Of a DNA stretch of 64,000 nt, positions 16,711-25,699 are shown in pieces. Positions within the stretch are counted from its first letter, which is position 1. Each line of letters starts with the position of its first letter. Below the pieces are notes generated by a model. That model was not told the DNA's origin. It saw only the letters and a program-made list of their open reading frames with translations, and ran no database searches. The stretch lies in assembly GCF_000745015.1 (NCBI RefSeq), contig NZ_JQNA01000002.1, positions 6,014,001-6,078,000 on the forward strand, read 5' to 3'. The position numbers and the translations under genes were made by a program. This DNA comes from Burkholderia sp. 9120. GTDB lineage: Bacteria > Pseudomonadota > Gammaproteobacteria > Burkholderiales > Burkholderiaceae.

Positions 16711-17685
16711 TCAGCTCGCCGCAACCGGCCTGCGGCGTGCCTGCGCTGCGGTCGGATCGTCCGGACGCGGACGATAGCTCAGACGCTCGGACAATTCGAG
16801 CGCCGCCTGGCAGACCGAGATGATGAGCGGCTCGCGCTCCTCGGCCTCGCCGATATCCGAACGCGGAATCGTGACGGTCAATGCGGCGGCGATCTTGCCG
16901 CTTTGATCGCGCACCGGCGCGCTCACCACGGAAATACCCCGCTCGAACGACGCTTCGCTCAACGCATAACCCAGCGCCGCACTTTCGCGCACCCGTCCGT
17001 ACAGTTCTTCAACGGTATTCGGCGTGCGTTCGGTGAAGCGTTCGAGTTGCGGCTCGGGGTACAACTGGCGCAATTCCTCGAAACTCAGATCGCCCATCAG
17101 CACCTGGCCATGCACGGTGGCATGCGCCGGCAGACGCGTGCCGACATGCACCTTGACGGAGCTGAACATCGGCTCGTGGGTTTGCGCCTTGGCGACGAAC
17201 ACCACGTCGCGCTGATCGCGAATCAGCAGATGCGTGCTCAGGCCGGTGGCGTCGCGCAAACGTTCGAGAATCGGCGTGCCGACGTCGGTCAGTTCGAGCG
17301 AACTCAGATACTCGAAGCCGAGCCGCAACACCGCGACGCTCAGCCGGAAATAACGATCGCCATTCACGCGTTCGAGAAAACCGAGCGCTTCGAGCGTCTG
17401 TAACAAGCGGAACGTGGTGGTGCGCGGAATGCCGATGCGTTTCGACAATTCGGGCGCACCGAGTACCGGTTCGCGCGCGCTGAACTCAGCGAGAATCCGC
17501 AGCCCGCGTTCGAGGCCCGGCACGAGATAAGTCGATCCGCCGGCGCTCTCTTCGTCGGTGGAATCGTGGGACTCGGCGCCTTCCATCTGGACCGACGACA
17601 ACGCATCGTCCGGCGAAATCGCGGCCGCCTCGCCACGTGGCTTTGCCTGCTTGCGTCCCACTCCTGTTTGCTCTTGTTTTGCCAT
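16711..17685 (-). CDS. IclR-family transcriptional regulator, second paralogue
   Basis: 324 residues, with an Ala/Asp-rich N-terminal extension of about 50 residues before the winged HTH (LERGLRILAEFSAR, ELSKRIGIPRTTTFRLLQTLE) and a C-terminal effector domain (FERGISVVSAPVRD). It is strongly similar along its length to the IclR protein of the Rieske operon, implying local duplication. It lies just past the porin gene, convergent with it. The pair may recognise the same palindrome and sense two different pathway compounds. Confidence 0.9.
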   Translation of the reverse strand: MAKQEQTGVGRKQAKPRGEAAAISPDDALSSVQMEGAESHDSTDEESAGGSTYLVPGLERGLRILAEFSAREPVLGAPELSKRIGIPRTTTFRLLQTLEALGFLERVNGDRYFRLSVAVLRLGFEYLSSLELTDVGTPILERLRDATGLSTHLLIRDQRDVVFVAKAQTHEPMFSSVKVHVGTRLPAHATVHGQVLMGDLSFEELRQLYPEPQLERFTERTPNTVEELYGRVRESAALGYALSEASFERGISVVSAPVRDQSGKIAAALTVTIPRSDIGEAEEREPLIISVCQAALELSERLSYRPRPDDPTAAQARRRPVAAS

Positions 17686-17861
17686 CTTGGCTGCCGTTTC
17701 TGCGGTTCATCGTAGTCAGATCAGCATCATAGCGCGAAGCACCCGGCGGTCATTTATCGACGCCGCAGCCCATTCGCGCGGTGCTATCCTTTGATGCGGT
17801 CCACTGCGCGCCGCCTCACTGCCGCGCTTTCGCTCCGCTCAAGCGTCCGGAGGCCACGCTC

Positions 17862-18149
17862 ATGTCCGATTCCATCCAGATTCAGGTTGCCGACTCGCAT
17901 CTTTATCCGGGCTGCGCGGTACGCATTCCGCATTTACCCGAGTCGGCCCGCGAGGCGGCCGCCGTCGTCGAATTCGCGGATGGCTCCGGCGCGAAGGCAA
18001 CCTGTCACCGCCGCGCGCTCGACGAACTCGAATTGGCCGTGGACCGCTATGCGACCCAAAAGCGTCACCCTGTTGATAGTCGACAATGGCTGCTGCTCGC
18101 CGTCGATGCAACGCACAATAGTTGGCGCGTCAAGCGCCGATTGCCTTAG
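17862..18149 (+). CDS. Hypothetical protein, 95 residues
   Basis: No family is recognised. The protein is soluble and of mixed charge, with no membrane helix or signal peptide. ATG 17862 is chosen because GGAGG precedes it at a good distance; the frame could be extended by 27 residues to 17781 without a site. It may share a transcript with the phosphoesterase gene 102 bases downstream. Confidence 0.55.
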   Translation: MSDSIQIQVADSHLYPGCAVRIPHLPESAREAAAVVEFADGSGAKATCHRRALDELELAVDRYATQKRHPVDSRQWLLLAVDATHNSWRVKRRLP

Positions 18150-18251
18150 GCCGCGTCTTGCGGCTCGCCCGGATCTGCCACCGTTGGCGCACGCGCACGT
18201 TCTCACCGTGCGCGGCCCCAGCGCCCGTCACGCCCACTCTGGAAACGACCG

Positions 18252-19955
18252 ATGACCGACCACGACTCCACCCTGCCGCCCAACGCCAACAACGCTGACC
18301 ACACCGACAACGCCCCCGACGATCCCGAACGCCGCCGCGTTCTCACCGGGCTCGCGGCGGTCGGCCTCGGCATCGCGCTAGCGGGCTGCAAGACCGAGCA
18401 AAGCCTGTCGGGCGACGGCGCACCGCGCAGCGCAGCCGACTTGCGCCTCGATGCCGCGCTGCACGATCAGGTCAAGCACATCGTGGTGATCTATGCGGAA
18501 AACCGCAGCTTCGCGAATCTGTACGGCAACTTCCCCGGCGTGCAGCATCCGCTCGACGCCGTCAGCGCCGAGCGCTATCTGCAATTCGACCGCGATGGCA
18601 AAACGCCGCTGCCGCGTTTGCCGGCCATTTGGGGCGGCCTCGTGCCGCAAGCGCAGGAAGTGGACGGCAAGCGTTACATGATCGCGCAGAAGGACCTCGG
18701 CAATCTGCGCAACCAGCCGTTCCATATCACCGACGCGCAAGGCGCGCCGCTGCCCAACGGCGTGATCACACGCGACCTGGTGCACCGTTTCTATCAGAAC
18801 CAGATGCAGATCAACGCCGGCCGCAACAATCAGTTTGCCGCGTGGGGCGATTCCGGCGGCCTCGTGATGGGGCACTACCGCAATTCCGCCGACACGCTGC
18901 GTCTGTGGAATCTGGCGCAGCAATACACGCTGTGCGACAACTTCTTCATGGCGGCTTTCGGCGGTTCGTGGATGAACCACATCTTTCTGATTTCGGCGCA
19001 GCCGCCGTTCTATCCGGACATTCACAATAGTCCGGCGAAAAAGCTGGCTTCGGTGGTGGAAGGCGACGATCCGACCGGCACGCGGCTGAAGCTCGCGGCA
19101 GACTCGCCCGCGTCCGCGCTCGACGGTCCGCCGAAATTCGTCAACGACGGCGCATTCACCGCCGACGGCTACGCCGTCAACACGATGGCGCCGCCGTATC
19201 AGCCAAGCAATGTGCGGCCGGCCGAAGGCGGCAATCCCGCGTTCGCGGATCTGTCGAATCCGCGTGTGCTGCCGCCGCAAAACTACGCGACGATCGGCGA
19301 CCGGCTGACGGACAAAGGGGTCGACTGGGCGTGGTACAGCGGCGCGTGGCAATACGCGCTGGACCACCAGGATACGGGCGCGGTGCCTGACTTTCAGTAT
19401 CACCATCAGCCGTTCAACTACTTCGCCAATTACGCGCCGGGCACGGCCGCGCGCCGCCAACATCTGCGCGATGCCGGACTCGGCAACGACGCCACGAGCA
19501 ATCGTCTGATCGCGGATATCGACGCGGGCCGTTTGCCCGCGGTCACGTTCTACAAGCCGCAAGGCGATCTGAACATGCACGCGGGTTACGCCGACGTCGA
19601 ATCGGGCGACCGCCACATCGCTGCGGTGATCGACCATATCCAGCGCGGACCGCAGTGGGCGAACACGGTCGTGATCGTCACCGTCGACGAAAACGGCGGC
19701 TGGTGGGATCCGGTGTCGCCGCCGAAGGGCGATCGCTGGGGTCCGGGCTCGCGAATTCCGGCGCTGGTGGTGTCGCCGCTCGCGAAGAAGGGCTACGTCG
19801 ATCACACGGTGTACGACACCAATTCGATTCTTCGGCTGATCACGCGCGTGCATGGGCTGGCGCCGCTGGACGGCGTGATGGCGCGCGACCGCGCGTTCGC
19901 GAGTAATGGGCTCGCGCCGTTGGGCGATTTGACGGGGACGTTGGATCTGGCTTGA
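18252..19955 (+). CDS. Exported phosphoesterase (AcpA/phospholipase C family), Tat lipoprotein-like
   Basis: 567 residues. The N-terminus has a twin-arginine-like RRRVLTGL followed by a hydrophobic stretch and a lipobox LAGC, suggesting Tat export and lipid anchoring. The family signature is visible: IVVIYAENRSFANLYG at the metal/nucleophile site, then TVDENGGWWDPVSPP and GPGSRIPALVVSPLAKKG. Family members hydrolyse phosphate monoesters or phospholipids (acid phosphatase AcpA, phospholipase C). The substrate is not predictable. Confidence 0.85.
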   Translation: MTDHDSTLPPNANNADHTDNAPDDPERRRVLTGLAAVGLGIALAGCKTEQSLSGDGAPRSAADLRLDAALHDQVKHIVVIYAENRSFANLYGNFPGVQHPLDAVSAERYLQFDRDGKTPLPRLPAIWGGLVPQAQEVDGKRYMIAQKDLGNLRNQPFHITDAQGAPLPNGVITRDLVHRFYQNQMQINAGRNNQFAAWGDSGGLVMGHYRNSADTLRLWNLAQQYTLCDNFFMAAFGGSWMNHIFLISAQPPFYPDIHNSPAKKLASVVEGDDPTGTRLKLAADSPASALDGPPKFVNDGAFTADGYAVNTMAPPYQPSNVRPAEGGNPAFADLSNPRVLPPQNYATIGDRLTDKGVDWAWYSGAWQYALDHQDTGAVPDFQYHHQPFNYFANYAPGTAARRQHLRDAGLGNDATSNRLIADIDAGRLPAVTFYKPQGDLNMHAGYADVESGDRHIAAVIDHIQRGPQWANTVVIVTVDENGGWWDPVSPPKGDRWGPGSRIPALVVSPLAKKGYVDHTVYDTNSILRLITRVHGLAPLDGVMARDRAFASNGLAPLGDLTGTLDLA

Positions 19956-20081
19956 GCGAGGGGGCGACGCGGTTTTTGGTTTTTTCGCGCGCTGTGCGTT
20001 GCCCGCGCTCTGCGTGAACCGTGCGTTGCGCTTGCGGCTAAGTGCCGCCGCTGGCGCTGCGCCTAGCCGCTTTATGTCGCC

Positions 20082-20756
20082 TTACTGCGCCGCGCCGTGC
20101 AGTTTGGCGAGCACCGCGTCCGAGATCTCCTGAGCAGTTTTCTCGATCGTCTTTTTCTCGTCGCCTCTCGACATCACGAACTTTGCGGCAATCACGTAGG
20201 GATTCAGCTTGATGACCGCGCCCGGCTTGTTCTTGCTGTCGGCCTCTTCAACGGCCTGATATAGCGGCGGCAGATCGGCCGCCCCCAGGCTATCGCACGA
20301 CACCGCCACCTGAATAGTGTTCTGGCCGGCGCCGAAGCCGACCATCGCACGGCGCAGGCGATTACCGTCGTCGACGTTCAGAAACACGCCGCGCACTTGC
20401 CAGCCCGCTGGCGGCAACGGTTGGCCGGATGCGCTGCGACGCGCATCCACGCCGCCCTTTTTCAAATCGTCGGTCAGCGCGTCCGCCATCTCGTCGACGA
20501 TGTGTTTCGCGTGGTCCTGCGGATTTTTATCCTGCCCCAACGGGCCCGGCCCGCTCGGCAGCAAACCGCGCAGACGGCGCACGCGCTGCCCTGGGCCACT
20601 GTCCGGCGTTACGTTCGCGACATCGAGGTCGAAGTCGGCCACATAGACAATCGGCGCCGGTGCGGCGAACGGCGCGTTGTCCGCCGCGACGCCGGACATC
20701 GCTGCCGTAGTCAGGCATCCCGTCACCACCGTGTACCGCAGCAATCGATGCAGCAT
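20082..20756 (-). CDS. DUF4410-like exported protein
   Basis: 224 residues. An N-terminal signal is present; cleavage may be after VAA, or a lipobox may exist at Cys14. The body matches the DUF4410 pattern: a strand VYVADFDL, a loop ending HAKHIVDEMADALTDDLKKGGV, and a C-terminal segment with NPYVIAAKFVMSRG. The function of the family is unknown; members are envelope proteins. It is a single gene. Confidence 0.7.
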   Translation of the reverse strand: MLHRLLRYTVVTGCLTTAAMSGVAADNAPFAAPAPIVYVADFDLDVANVTPDSGPGQRVRRLRGLLPSGPGPLGQDKNPQDHAKHIVDEMADALTDDLKKGGVDARRSASGQPLPPAGWQVRGVFLNVDDGNRLRRAMVGFGAGQNTIQVAVSCDSLGAADLPPLYQAVEEADSKNKPGAVIKLNPYVIAAKFVMSRGDEKKTIEKTAQEISDAVLAKLHGAAQ

Positions 20757-20916
20757 GGCGCGCCTCCGCGGACGTCATCACGACGCGGCTATCGTACCGC
20801 CGCGTGCGTGGCGCGTTCGTTTTTTTCGTGTCGGAACCTGATACTTCTAGACTTGAATAACGCACGTCGCCGCCTAGACTGGTATAGCCAAACTTCGCAA
20901 TCTGTACGGAACTGCC

Positions 20917-21276
20917 ATGCGCCTAACCATTCTCATCAACGGTTCGGATCCCACCGTCAGCCACGACTACGCCGTGCTATGGCTCGACACCGAAGAACAT
21001 CGGTGGTCGAGAGAGGCGCACCAAGGGATCGATCTTCCACCATGGGGCGAGCTGCACGACGAGGACGGCGTGACGACCCTCTGTGCGCCCAGCACGGATG
21101 CGCCGCTGTGCACGTTGCGTGGCTTGCATGTGGATCGCAAGCAGCGCGTGAGCGCGGCGCAAGGCGCTGCGGCCTGGACGGCTCTGCCGACGCGCGCGCC
21201 GACAAGCGGATTCTGGCGGTTGCAGGCGGTGGATCGTCAGACGGTCCGTGCCGAGAATAGCGTGTTCGGTAATTGA
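20917..21276 (+). CDS. Hypothetical protein, 119 residues
   Basis: No family is recognised. It is soluble, Trp-rich (six Trp) and rich in Asp and His, without signal peptide. Codon use is in keeping with its neighbours. It is followed by a clear terminator near 21.47 kb, which supports it as a transcribed single gene. Confidence 0.5.
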   Translation: MRLTILINGSDPTVSHDYAVLWLDTEEHRWSREAHQGIDLPPWGELHDEDGVTTLCAPSTDAPLCTLRGLHVDRKQRVSAAQGAAAWTALPTRAPTSGFWRLQAVDRQTVRAENSVFGN

Positions 21277-21658
21277 GTTCTGGCGCTTTCTTTTGTGTCG
21301 GTCGGAATGGCTTTGTGTCAGTGCGAGCGCAGTCTTGCTGAAGAGAAATTCGCACGTGCGTTCGCGTCTTCCTTGCCGAACTTCTCTCGTTGAATTTCGT
21401 CGTTTATGCCTTTAAGCCCGTCTTAAGTTTCCATCCGTAGAGTTGGAACTCCACGCATTAGGGTCGCTGCAAAGCGGCCCGTTTTTTTTGGTGCGACGCG
21501 ATTGCGACCACGCCGCGCACACCACATTCACGTCTCTTCTTCAACGCGGCACACCGTAGCACTCCGCTTTCTTCTTCCGGTTTTTCGCAGTGTTTCGCAT
21601 CGCTCGAATTGCGCTCGCGACGCTATACTTGCGGCCCCATCCCTCGACCGACCGACAC
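21277..21658. other. Intergenic stretch with a terminator
   Basis: Apart from the terminator at 21461-21489 I see no gene or clear regulatory site here. Confidence 0.5.
21461..21489 (+). terminator. Rho-independent terminator
   Basis: Stem GGGTCGCT/AGCGGCCC with one mismatch and a four-base loop, followed by eight T. Confidence 0.75.
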
Positions 21659-22408
21659 ATGAAGAAGTGGTTTGCCTGTCTGTTATTCGCTGTTGCCGCA
21701 CACGCAAGCGCAGCGCCCTCCTGCACCGAGTTCACTCCAAACGCGCAATGGCCGGTTCTGACCAATCAGAAGATGGCGCCGAAAACGCGCATGCTTTGCT
21801 ATAGCGATTTCGCGGTGCTGCATTCCGGTCTCACGCACGGTCCGTTGTGGTCCGCTGAGCATCTGACGCCCGACCATATCGAAGCCGCCAAAGACATGGT
21901 GCGCACCAACAAGTTCTTCGAAGACGCGCGCTTGCCGGACGGCGAAGGCGCGACGCTCGCGGACTATAAGCGCAGCGGTTTCGATCGCGGTCATATGAGT
22001 CCGGCGGGTAATCGCTGGAATCAGGAGGCGATGGCGCAGTCGTTCTCGCTCGCCAATGTCGTGCCGCAGAATCGCGAGAACAATCAGCGGCTGTGGGCGC
22101 GTATCGAAACCTCCGTGCGCAAGATCGCGGTGTCGTACGGCGATACGTATGTGGTTACGGGTCCGCTCTTCAACGGTCAGCAGTTGCAGACCATCGGACC
22201 GACGCGCGTGTTCGTGCCGACGCAGTTGTTCAAGGTCGTCTACGTGCCGTCGCGCAAACTGGCCTTCGCAGTGATGGTGGACAATGTCTCGACCAACCGT
22301 TACGACATCAAGACGATTCACGAACTCGAAGCCGCATCGGGCATCCGTTTTCCGGGCATTCCGGAGAACCTCAAAGATCAGCGACCGGGAGGACTAAAAG
22401 GTGTTTAA
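21659..22408 (+). CDS. Secreted DNA/RNA non-specific endonuclease (NUC1 family)
   Basis: 249 residues. A signal peptide (KKWFACLLFAVAAHASA) precedes a mature domain with the betabetaalpha-metal motif DRGHM (109-113, catalytic His112) and the Mg-binding segment N..PQN....NQRLW (133-145). Such enzymes cut single- and double-stranded nucleic acids in the periplasm or outside the cell, for nutrient use or defence. ATG 21659 is chosen because the signal peptide starts there; a 23-residue upstream extension is possible. It overlaps the next gene by eight bases. Confidence 0.88.
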   Translation: MKKWFACLLFAVAAHASAAPSCTEFTPNAQWPVLTNQKMAPKTRMLCYSDFAVLHSGLTHGPLWSAEHLTPDHIEAAKDMVRTNKFFEDARLPDGEGATLADYKRSGFDRGHMSPAGNRWNQEAMAQSFSLANVVPQNRENNQRLWARIETSVRKIAVSYGDTYVVTGPLFNGQQLQTIGPTRVFVPTQLFKVVYVPSRKLAFAVMVDNVSTNRYDIKTIHELEAASGIRFPGIPENLKDQRPGGLKGV

Positions 22409-22661
22409 ACCCTATTCGAACGATGACGACGTGCTCAACATTGAGGGCGACGCGTTCACGCTGAGCAACGGCACGACGCGCGTCGTGCTGAACGGCACGC
22501 TGGAATTGACGCAGGATCAAGCCGGGCTGAAAGCAGCGCTTGCGCTTAAGGCAGCGGTGGATGCCGTCGTCGCCGCGTTGCAGGCGCAAGCGAATCTGCC
22601 TGCGAAGGTGAAAGACGAACCGGATCTGAAACCGGGCGTGGTGCGGAATCCGTTTCAGTGA
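22401..22661 (+). CDS. Small acidic protein coupled to the nuclease gene
   Basis: 86 residues, starting at GTG 22401 with GGAGG upstream, inside the end of the nuclease gene. A beta-rich acidic first half (Asp24-Asn) is followed by an Ala/Leu-rich helix (about 47-68). No signal peptide, no known family. The coupling could mean an inhibitor or chaperone for the nuclease, but the nuclease carries an export signal and this protein does not, so an inhibitor acting before export is only one option. Confidence 0.6.
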   Translation: MFKPYSNDDDVLNIEGDAFTLSNGTTRVVLNGTLELTQDQAGLKAALALKAAVDAVVAALQAQANLPAKVKDEPDLKPGVVRNPFQ

Positions 22662-22676
22662 CGTGTCGGTGAGGAA

Positions 22677-23900
22677 TCAGACCATCCGCGACTGATTCTC
22701 TTTGACGGCACGCTCCATCACGTCCAGCGTTTCACTCGTGATAGGCAAGCCGTCGGCAAATTCCCGGAACGTTGACGCAAGCGTAGCAATACGTTCGATG
22801 GCAAGCGACGCCATGCGCGGTTCGACACCGGTCATGCTTGCAAGCTTCATCAGATGCTCGCGGCCAGGGGCCCTTGCCTCGCCGCAGATGTCCATCTGAT
22901 GCTCACCGCCGGGGCCACCGTTGAACGTCAGATCGTACGCGGGCGAGAAGCGCCAACGGTCGTCCGATGCCAGCACGAAAGAAAAGTTTTTGGCATGGTC
23001 ATCGCGATTGTTGAATACGACGTTGAACACGCACCGCTCAAACGCTTGCTGAACTTCGCGCGCGTCGCGCGTCATGAACTGCGTCAACCGCAAAAGCGTG
23101 ACGTAGTCCATCTGCGGCACACGGAAATCGGCGTGGGCCACGCCTGCTGCCGTGTGCATCGGCACTCGCTTGCCTTCGGTGCGGTCGAACCGCTCTATGC
23201 CGAACGCCGATAGCGAGGGCCCAAGGTCAAAGTAGCGAGTAACGGGCATTCGAAGATCACACGCCGCAGCGATCACACCGTACATTGCCTCGACGGCGCA
23301 GACCTCCTTGTCGTCGTGCTGCGCCGGGAATTTCACCAGCCACGGTGTCCCGGCACCCTGCTCGGTATTAGACATCCGGTTGGAGTTCGGGTCGAAGTTG
23401 ACCAGAACTTTCGGGCGGGCGCCGTGCGGCGAGCCACCCATCAAAGCCAGCTCGCGCAGGAGTGGCTCGCTTCCGTCAACCATGACCTGCCGGACGTCTT
23501 GAGCAAGCGTGATGAGTTCGACATCCTGAGGATCGAGCGCTTCACCGGCGTTCGGCTCAAAGGCGAGCGCACCCATCGCTTTTTCGCCGATGAACGCAAG
23601 GCGGTCGAGCGGAGACAGGCGGCGTGTGTCCCAGCCCTGCTTGCGGAACAGCCGGTCCATCAGGAGCATGCCCCAGCCATCCGGCAACGCGTCGCTCACG
23701 AGTCCCGGCAACCCCAGCTGATACGCCGGAAAGTTTCCGTAGGTGGTGGGTGCAAGCGGCATCTTGAACGGAGACAGGCTGAGGCCTCGCTGTAGTGCAG
23801 CCGCTGAGTATTCGAACAGAAGATCGGTGCCGTCGTCAGCGAGCTGACCGAGTTCGAAACGCTCGCCCCAGCCCGCGTAAATGACGCTGAGTTTCTTCAT
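22677..23900 (-). CDS. hipA: HipA-family Ser/Thr kinase toxin
   Basis: 407 residues, usual length for HipA. The N-terminal HipA domain is followed by the kinase core. Visible sites are the Gly/Ser loop GGSPHGARPK with Ser157 (equivalent to the autophosphorylated Ser of E. coli HipA), the catalytic loop NNRDDHAKNF with Asp300 and Asn305, and the metal-binding Asp323 in PAYDLTF. HipA kinases phosphorylate aminoacyl-tRNA synthetases (GltX in E. coli) and cause growth arrest. It overlaps the antitoxin gene by four bases. Confidence 0.93.
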   Translation of the reverse strand: MKKLSVIYAGWGERFELGQLADDGTDLLFEYSAAALQRGLSLSPFKMPLAPTTYGNFPAYQLGLPGLVSDALPDGWGMLLMDRLFRKQGWDTRRLSPLDRLAFIGEKAMGALAFEPNAGEALDPQDVELITLAQDVRQVMVDGSEPLLRELALMGGSPHGARPKVLVNFDPNSNRMSNTEQGAGTPWLVKFPAQHDDKEVCAVEAMYGVIAAACDLRMPVTRYFDLGPSLSAFGIERFDRTEGKRVPMHTAAGVAHADFRVPQMDYVTLLRLTQFMTRDAREVQQAFERCVFNVVFNNRDDHAKNFSFVLASDDRWRFSPAYDLTFNGGPGGEHQMDICGEARAPGREHLMKLASMTGVEPRMASLAIERIATLASTFREFADGLPITSETLDVMERAVKENQSRMV

Positions 23901-24199
23901 GACGATCCCCGGGAAGCACGCTGACGCCTGACGTTGGCAGCCTCCATGGCCTGAATCGATCTCGGCTTCGTATTGAACACGTTGCCCAACTCGCCCGCCA
24001 GACCCAGAGCCATGACCGCGCGAAGGAAGTTGTCGAGCGTTGCCTGGCCATTCAGCTCGATATTGCGAAGGGCCCGTTCCGATATGCCCGCGCGGCTCGC
24101 GAGCTCTTCCTGCTGAAGGTTTTGGGCAAGGCGATGCTCGCGAAGCCGCTGGCCCAGTTCGCGAGCAACCTCTTGAGAACTTGCAAGCTCAAAGTTCAT
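23897..24199 (-). CDS. hipB: HipB-like HTH antitoxin
   Basis: 100 residues with a Cro/CI-type helix-turn-helix (about 15-70: LGQRLREHRLAQ, EELASRAGISERALRNIE) and a basic C-terminal tail. It would bind HipA and repress the operon. The upstream 160 bases hold several ATCGG/CCGAT half-sites and a large palindrome, in line with autoregulation. Confidence 0.9.
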   Translation of the reverse strand: MNFELASSQEVARELGQRLREHRLAQNLQQEELASRAGISERALRNIELNGQATLDNFLRAVMALGLAGELGNVFNTKPRSIQAMEAANVRRQRASRGSS

Positions 24200-24228
24200 T
24201 TTTGCGCCGGTTAGGTGGCTGAATGACG

Positions 24229-24360
24229 GTTTATCGGCAATATTCTACCGATTAGCCGACGCACGGTCAAATTTTTATCGAAAATTAACCGGCGTGAATT
24301 TGCCGTTTAAAGCCAAAAAATGGCTTTAAACGGCATGTATTTACCGATTAAATACCGATA
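24229..24360. promoter_or_regulatory. hipBA control region with CCGAT half-sites
   Basis: ATCGG (24233-24237) and CCGAT (24248-24252) form an inverted pair with a ten-base spacer near the hipB start; two more CCGAT copies lie at 24344-24348 and 24355-24359. The stretch is AT-rich compared with the genome. This resembles multi-operator control of hipBA in E. coli, where the operator is also an inverted repeat, though the sequence differs. Confidence 0.5.
24301..24335. repeat. Perfect 15-base inverted repeat
   Basis: TGCCGTTTAAAGCCA - AAAAA - TGGCTTTAAACGGCA, a perfect 15-base stem with a five-base loop, about 100 bases upstream of hipB. There is no T-run, so it is more likely an operator or DNA-structure element than a terminator. 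Confidence 0.85.
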
Positions 24361-24365
24361 GCACC

Positions 24366-24722
24366 TCAATTTTCGAGGCGGAGTTCGCAGCTAACGTTCA
24401 TGCCCCGATGACGATCCGAATGGCACGGCTTTCCCCCACCTTTTCAACTCCTGAACTTCGCTCTCTCCACTCAGTTCGTCCTCACGCCGTCCGACAATAC
24501 GAAAGACAAAATACTCGCCGATTTTCGTCCTCACCTTCGCCGAGCTAGCACCATGTTGCCGCACGCAATGCCCCCCTGATTCAGTACCCCGACATGTTTC
24601 AGCCGTTACGTTTTGTCACCAGAGCGTCGTCAACTCCTGTCTTCCGGCCAACGTTAAACCGGCAGCGCTGAACACATTCAGCCGCGATACAAGAAACCAC
24701 CGGTTTAACCAGGAGTAACACC
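24366..24722. other. Intergenic stretch, nothing recognised
   Basis: No convincing gene, RNA or repeat is seen between the hipBA control region and the next gene, apart from the latter's ribosome site AGGAG at about 24711. Confidence 0.4.
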
Positions 24723-25103
24723 ATGAAGACGCTTTTCGCCGCTCTCGCTTCCGCTCTCGTCGTGTCGACCGCATTTGCTCAAACGGCCGCACCGTCCGCC
24801 GCGCAACCGACACAACCTGCGCAAACGCAGGCCGCCGGTCAAGCGAACCTAAAGGCCAGCACCGCCGTGCAAACCGGTGCAACGGACGAAGGCGCCGCGA
24901 CGACGAAAGCGCCGACCAAGGCCGCGAGCAAGTCGCATGTGAAGAAGGTTGCCGCTCACCACACGGCCAAGCCGCATAAGGTCACCAAGAAGGCCGCAGT
25001 CGAAACAAGCGCCGCGAAGAGCAAGACGGAGAACGCGAAAGAGGCCAGCAATGCCCCGGCGAAAGTCGACGGCGCAAAGACCGACACGACCAAGACGCAA
25101 TAA
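24723..25103 (+). CDS. Exported Ala/Lys/Thr-rich low-complexity protein
   Basis: 126 residues. A clear signal peptide ends at AFA (residue 19). The mature part is almost only Ala, Thr, Lys, Gln and Ser, basic overall, and probably disordered, similar in look to histone-H1-like or PhaP-adjacent secreted proteins of Burkholderia. Start ATG follows AGGAG, and a strong terminator lies downstream. The function is unknown. Confidence 0.75.
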   Translation: MKTLFAALASALVVSTAFAQTAAPSAAQPTQPAQTQAAGQANLKASTAVQTGATDEGAATTKAPTKAASKSHVKKVAAHHTAKPHKVTKKAAVETSAAKSKTENAKEASNAPAKVDGAKTDTTKTQ

Positions 25104-25176
25104 CACGTGATCGGTTTCGGCACGCATCGGCCATGCATGGGTAGTTAGTCGAAGCCGCACTGTGCCGTTCAGGGAG

Positions 25177-25204
25177 GGCGAGTTTACGGACTCGCCTTTT
25201 TTTT
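25177..25204 (+). terminator. Rho-independent terminator
   Basis: Stem GGCGAGT/ACTCGCC, six-base loop, then eight T. Confidence 0.85.
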
Positions 25205-25352
25205 GCGCGTCTCGTGAGAGAGCATGCGTCCACCGTCAAAAAGTCCGCATGATTTTTTCAATCGGCACGCGAATTTTTGCACTGCGTTTACCCGCGGAAG
25301 TCTAATCTCGAACTGTCTTGATCAACCCTGGCGTCGACGAACGCCGGATTAA

Positions 25353-25697
25353 ATGGCACTCACACAAACCATCGATAGCTTCGCTCCGCAACCGCTCAAC
25401 GCACCGCCGGCCCCGTCACGTAACAACGTTTTTCCCTTCCCCTCGGCGCGCGTGCGCCTGCAAGTCGCTCTGCCGCATCTCCCGCACGACCTTCCCGGCA
25501 CCCAGTTGCGCGCACTGCTTCACTCGCCGCTCGGCGTGTATGTGGTCAGTACCGAAGCCGATCGTGACGAAGTGCGTGTGCAACTCAACATTGCGCGCGA
25601 CGATCTCGACTTCACCCTGCACACCCTGATCTCGACCCTCCCCGCCGCGTTGATCAGCCCCGTGAAACGCGGCAGTACGACCGCAAAGGTGCGTTGA
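25353..25697 (+). CDS. Hypothetical protein before the DapA-like gene
   Basis: 114 residues, no signal peptide or membrane helix. A Pro-rich N-terminal 30 residues precede a globular part with alternating beta strands (VRLQVALP, GVYVVSTEADRDEVRVQLNI). The gene ends two bases before the ATG of the DapA-like gene, so the two are surely co-transcribed. No family is recognised. Confidence 0.6.
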   Translation: MALTQTIDSFAPQPLNAPPAPSRNNVFPFPSARVRLQVALPHLPHDLPGTQLRALLHSPLGVYVVSTEADRDEVRVQLNIARDDLDFTLHTLISTLPAALISPVKRGSTTAKVR

Positions 25698-25699
25698 TC

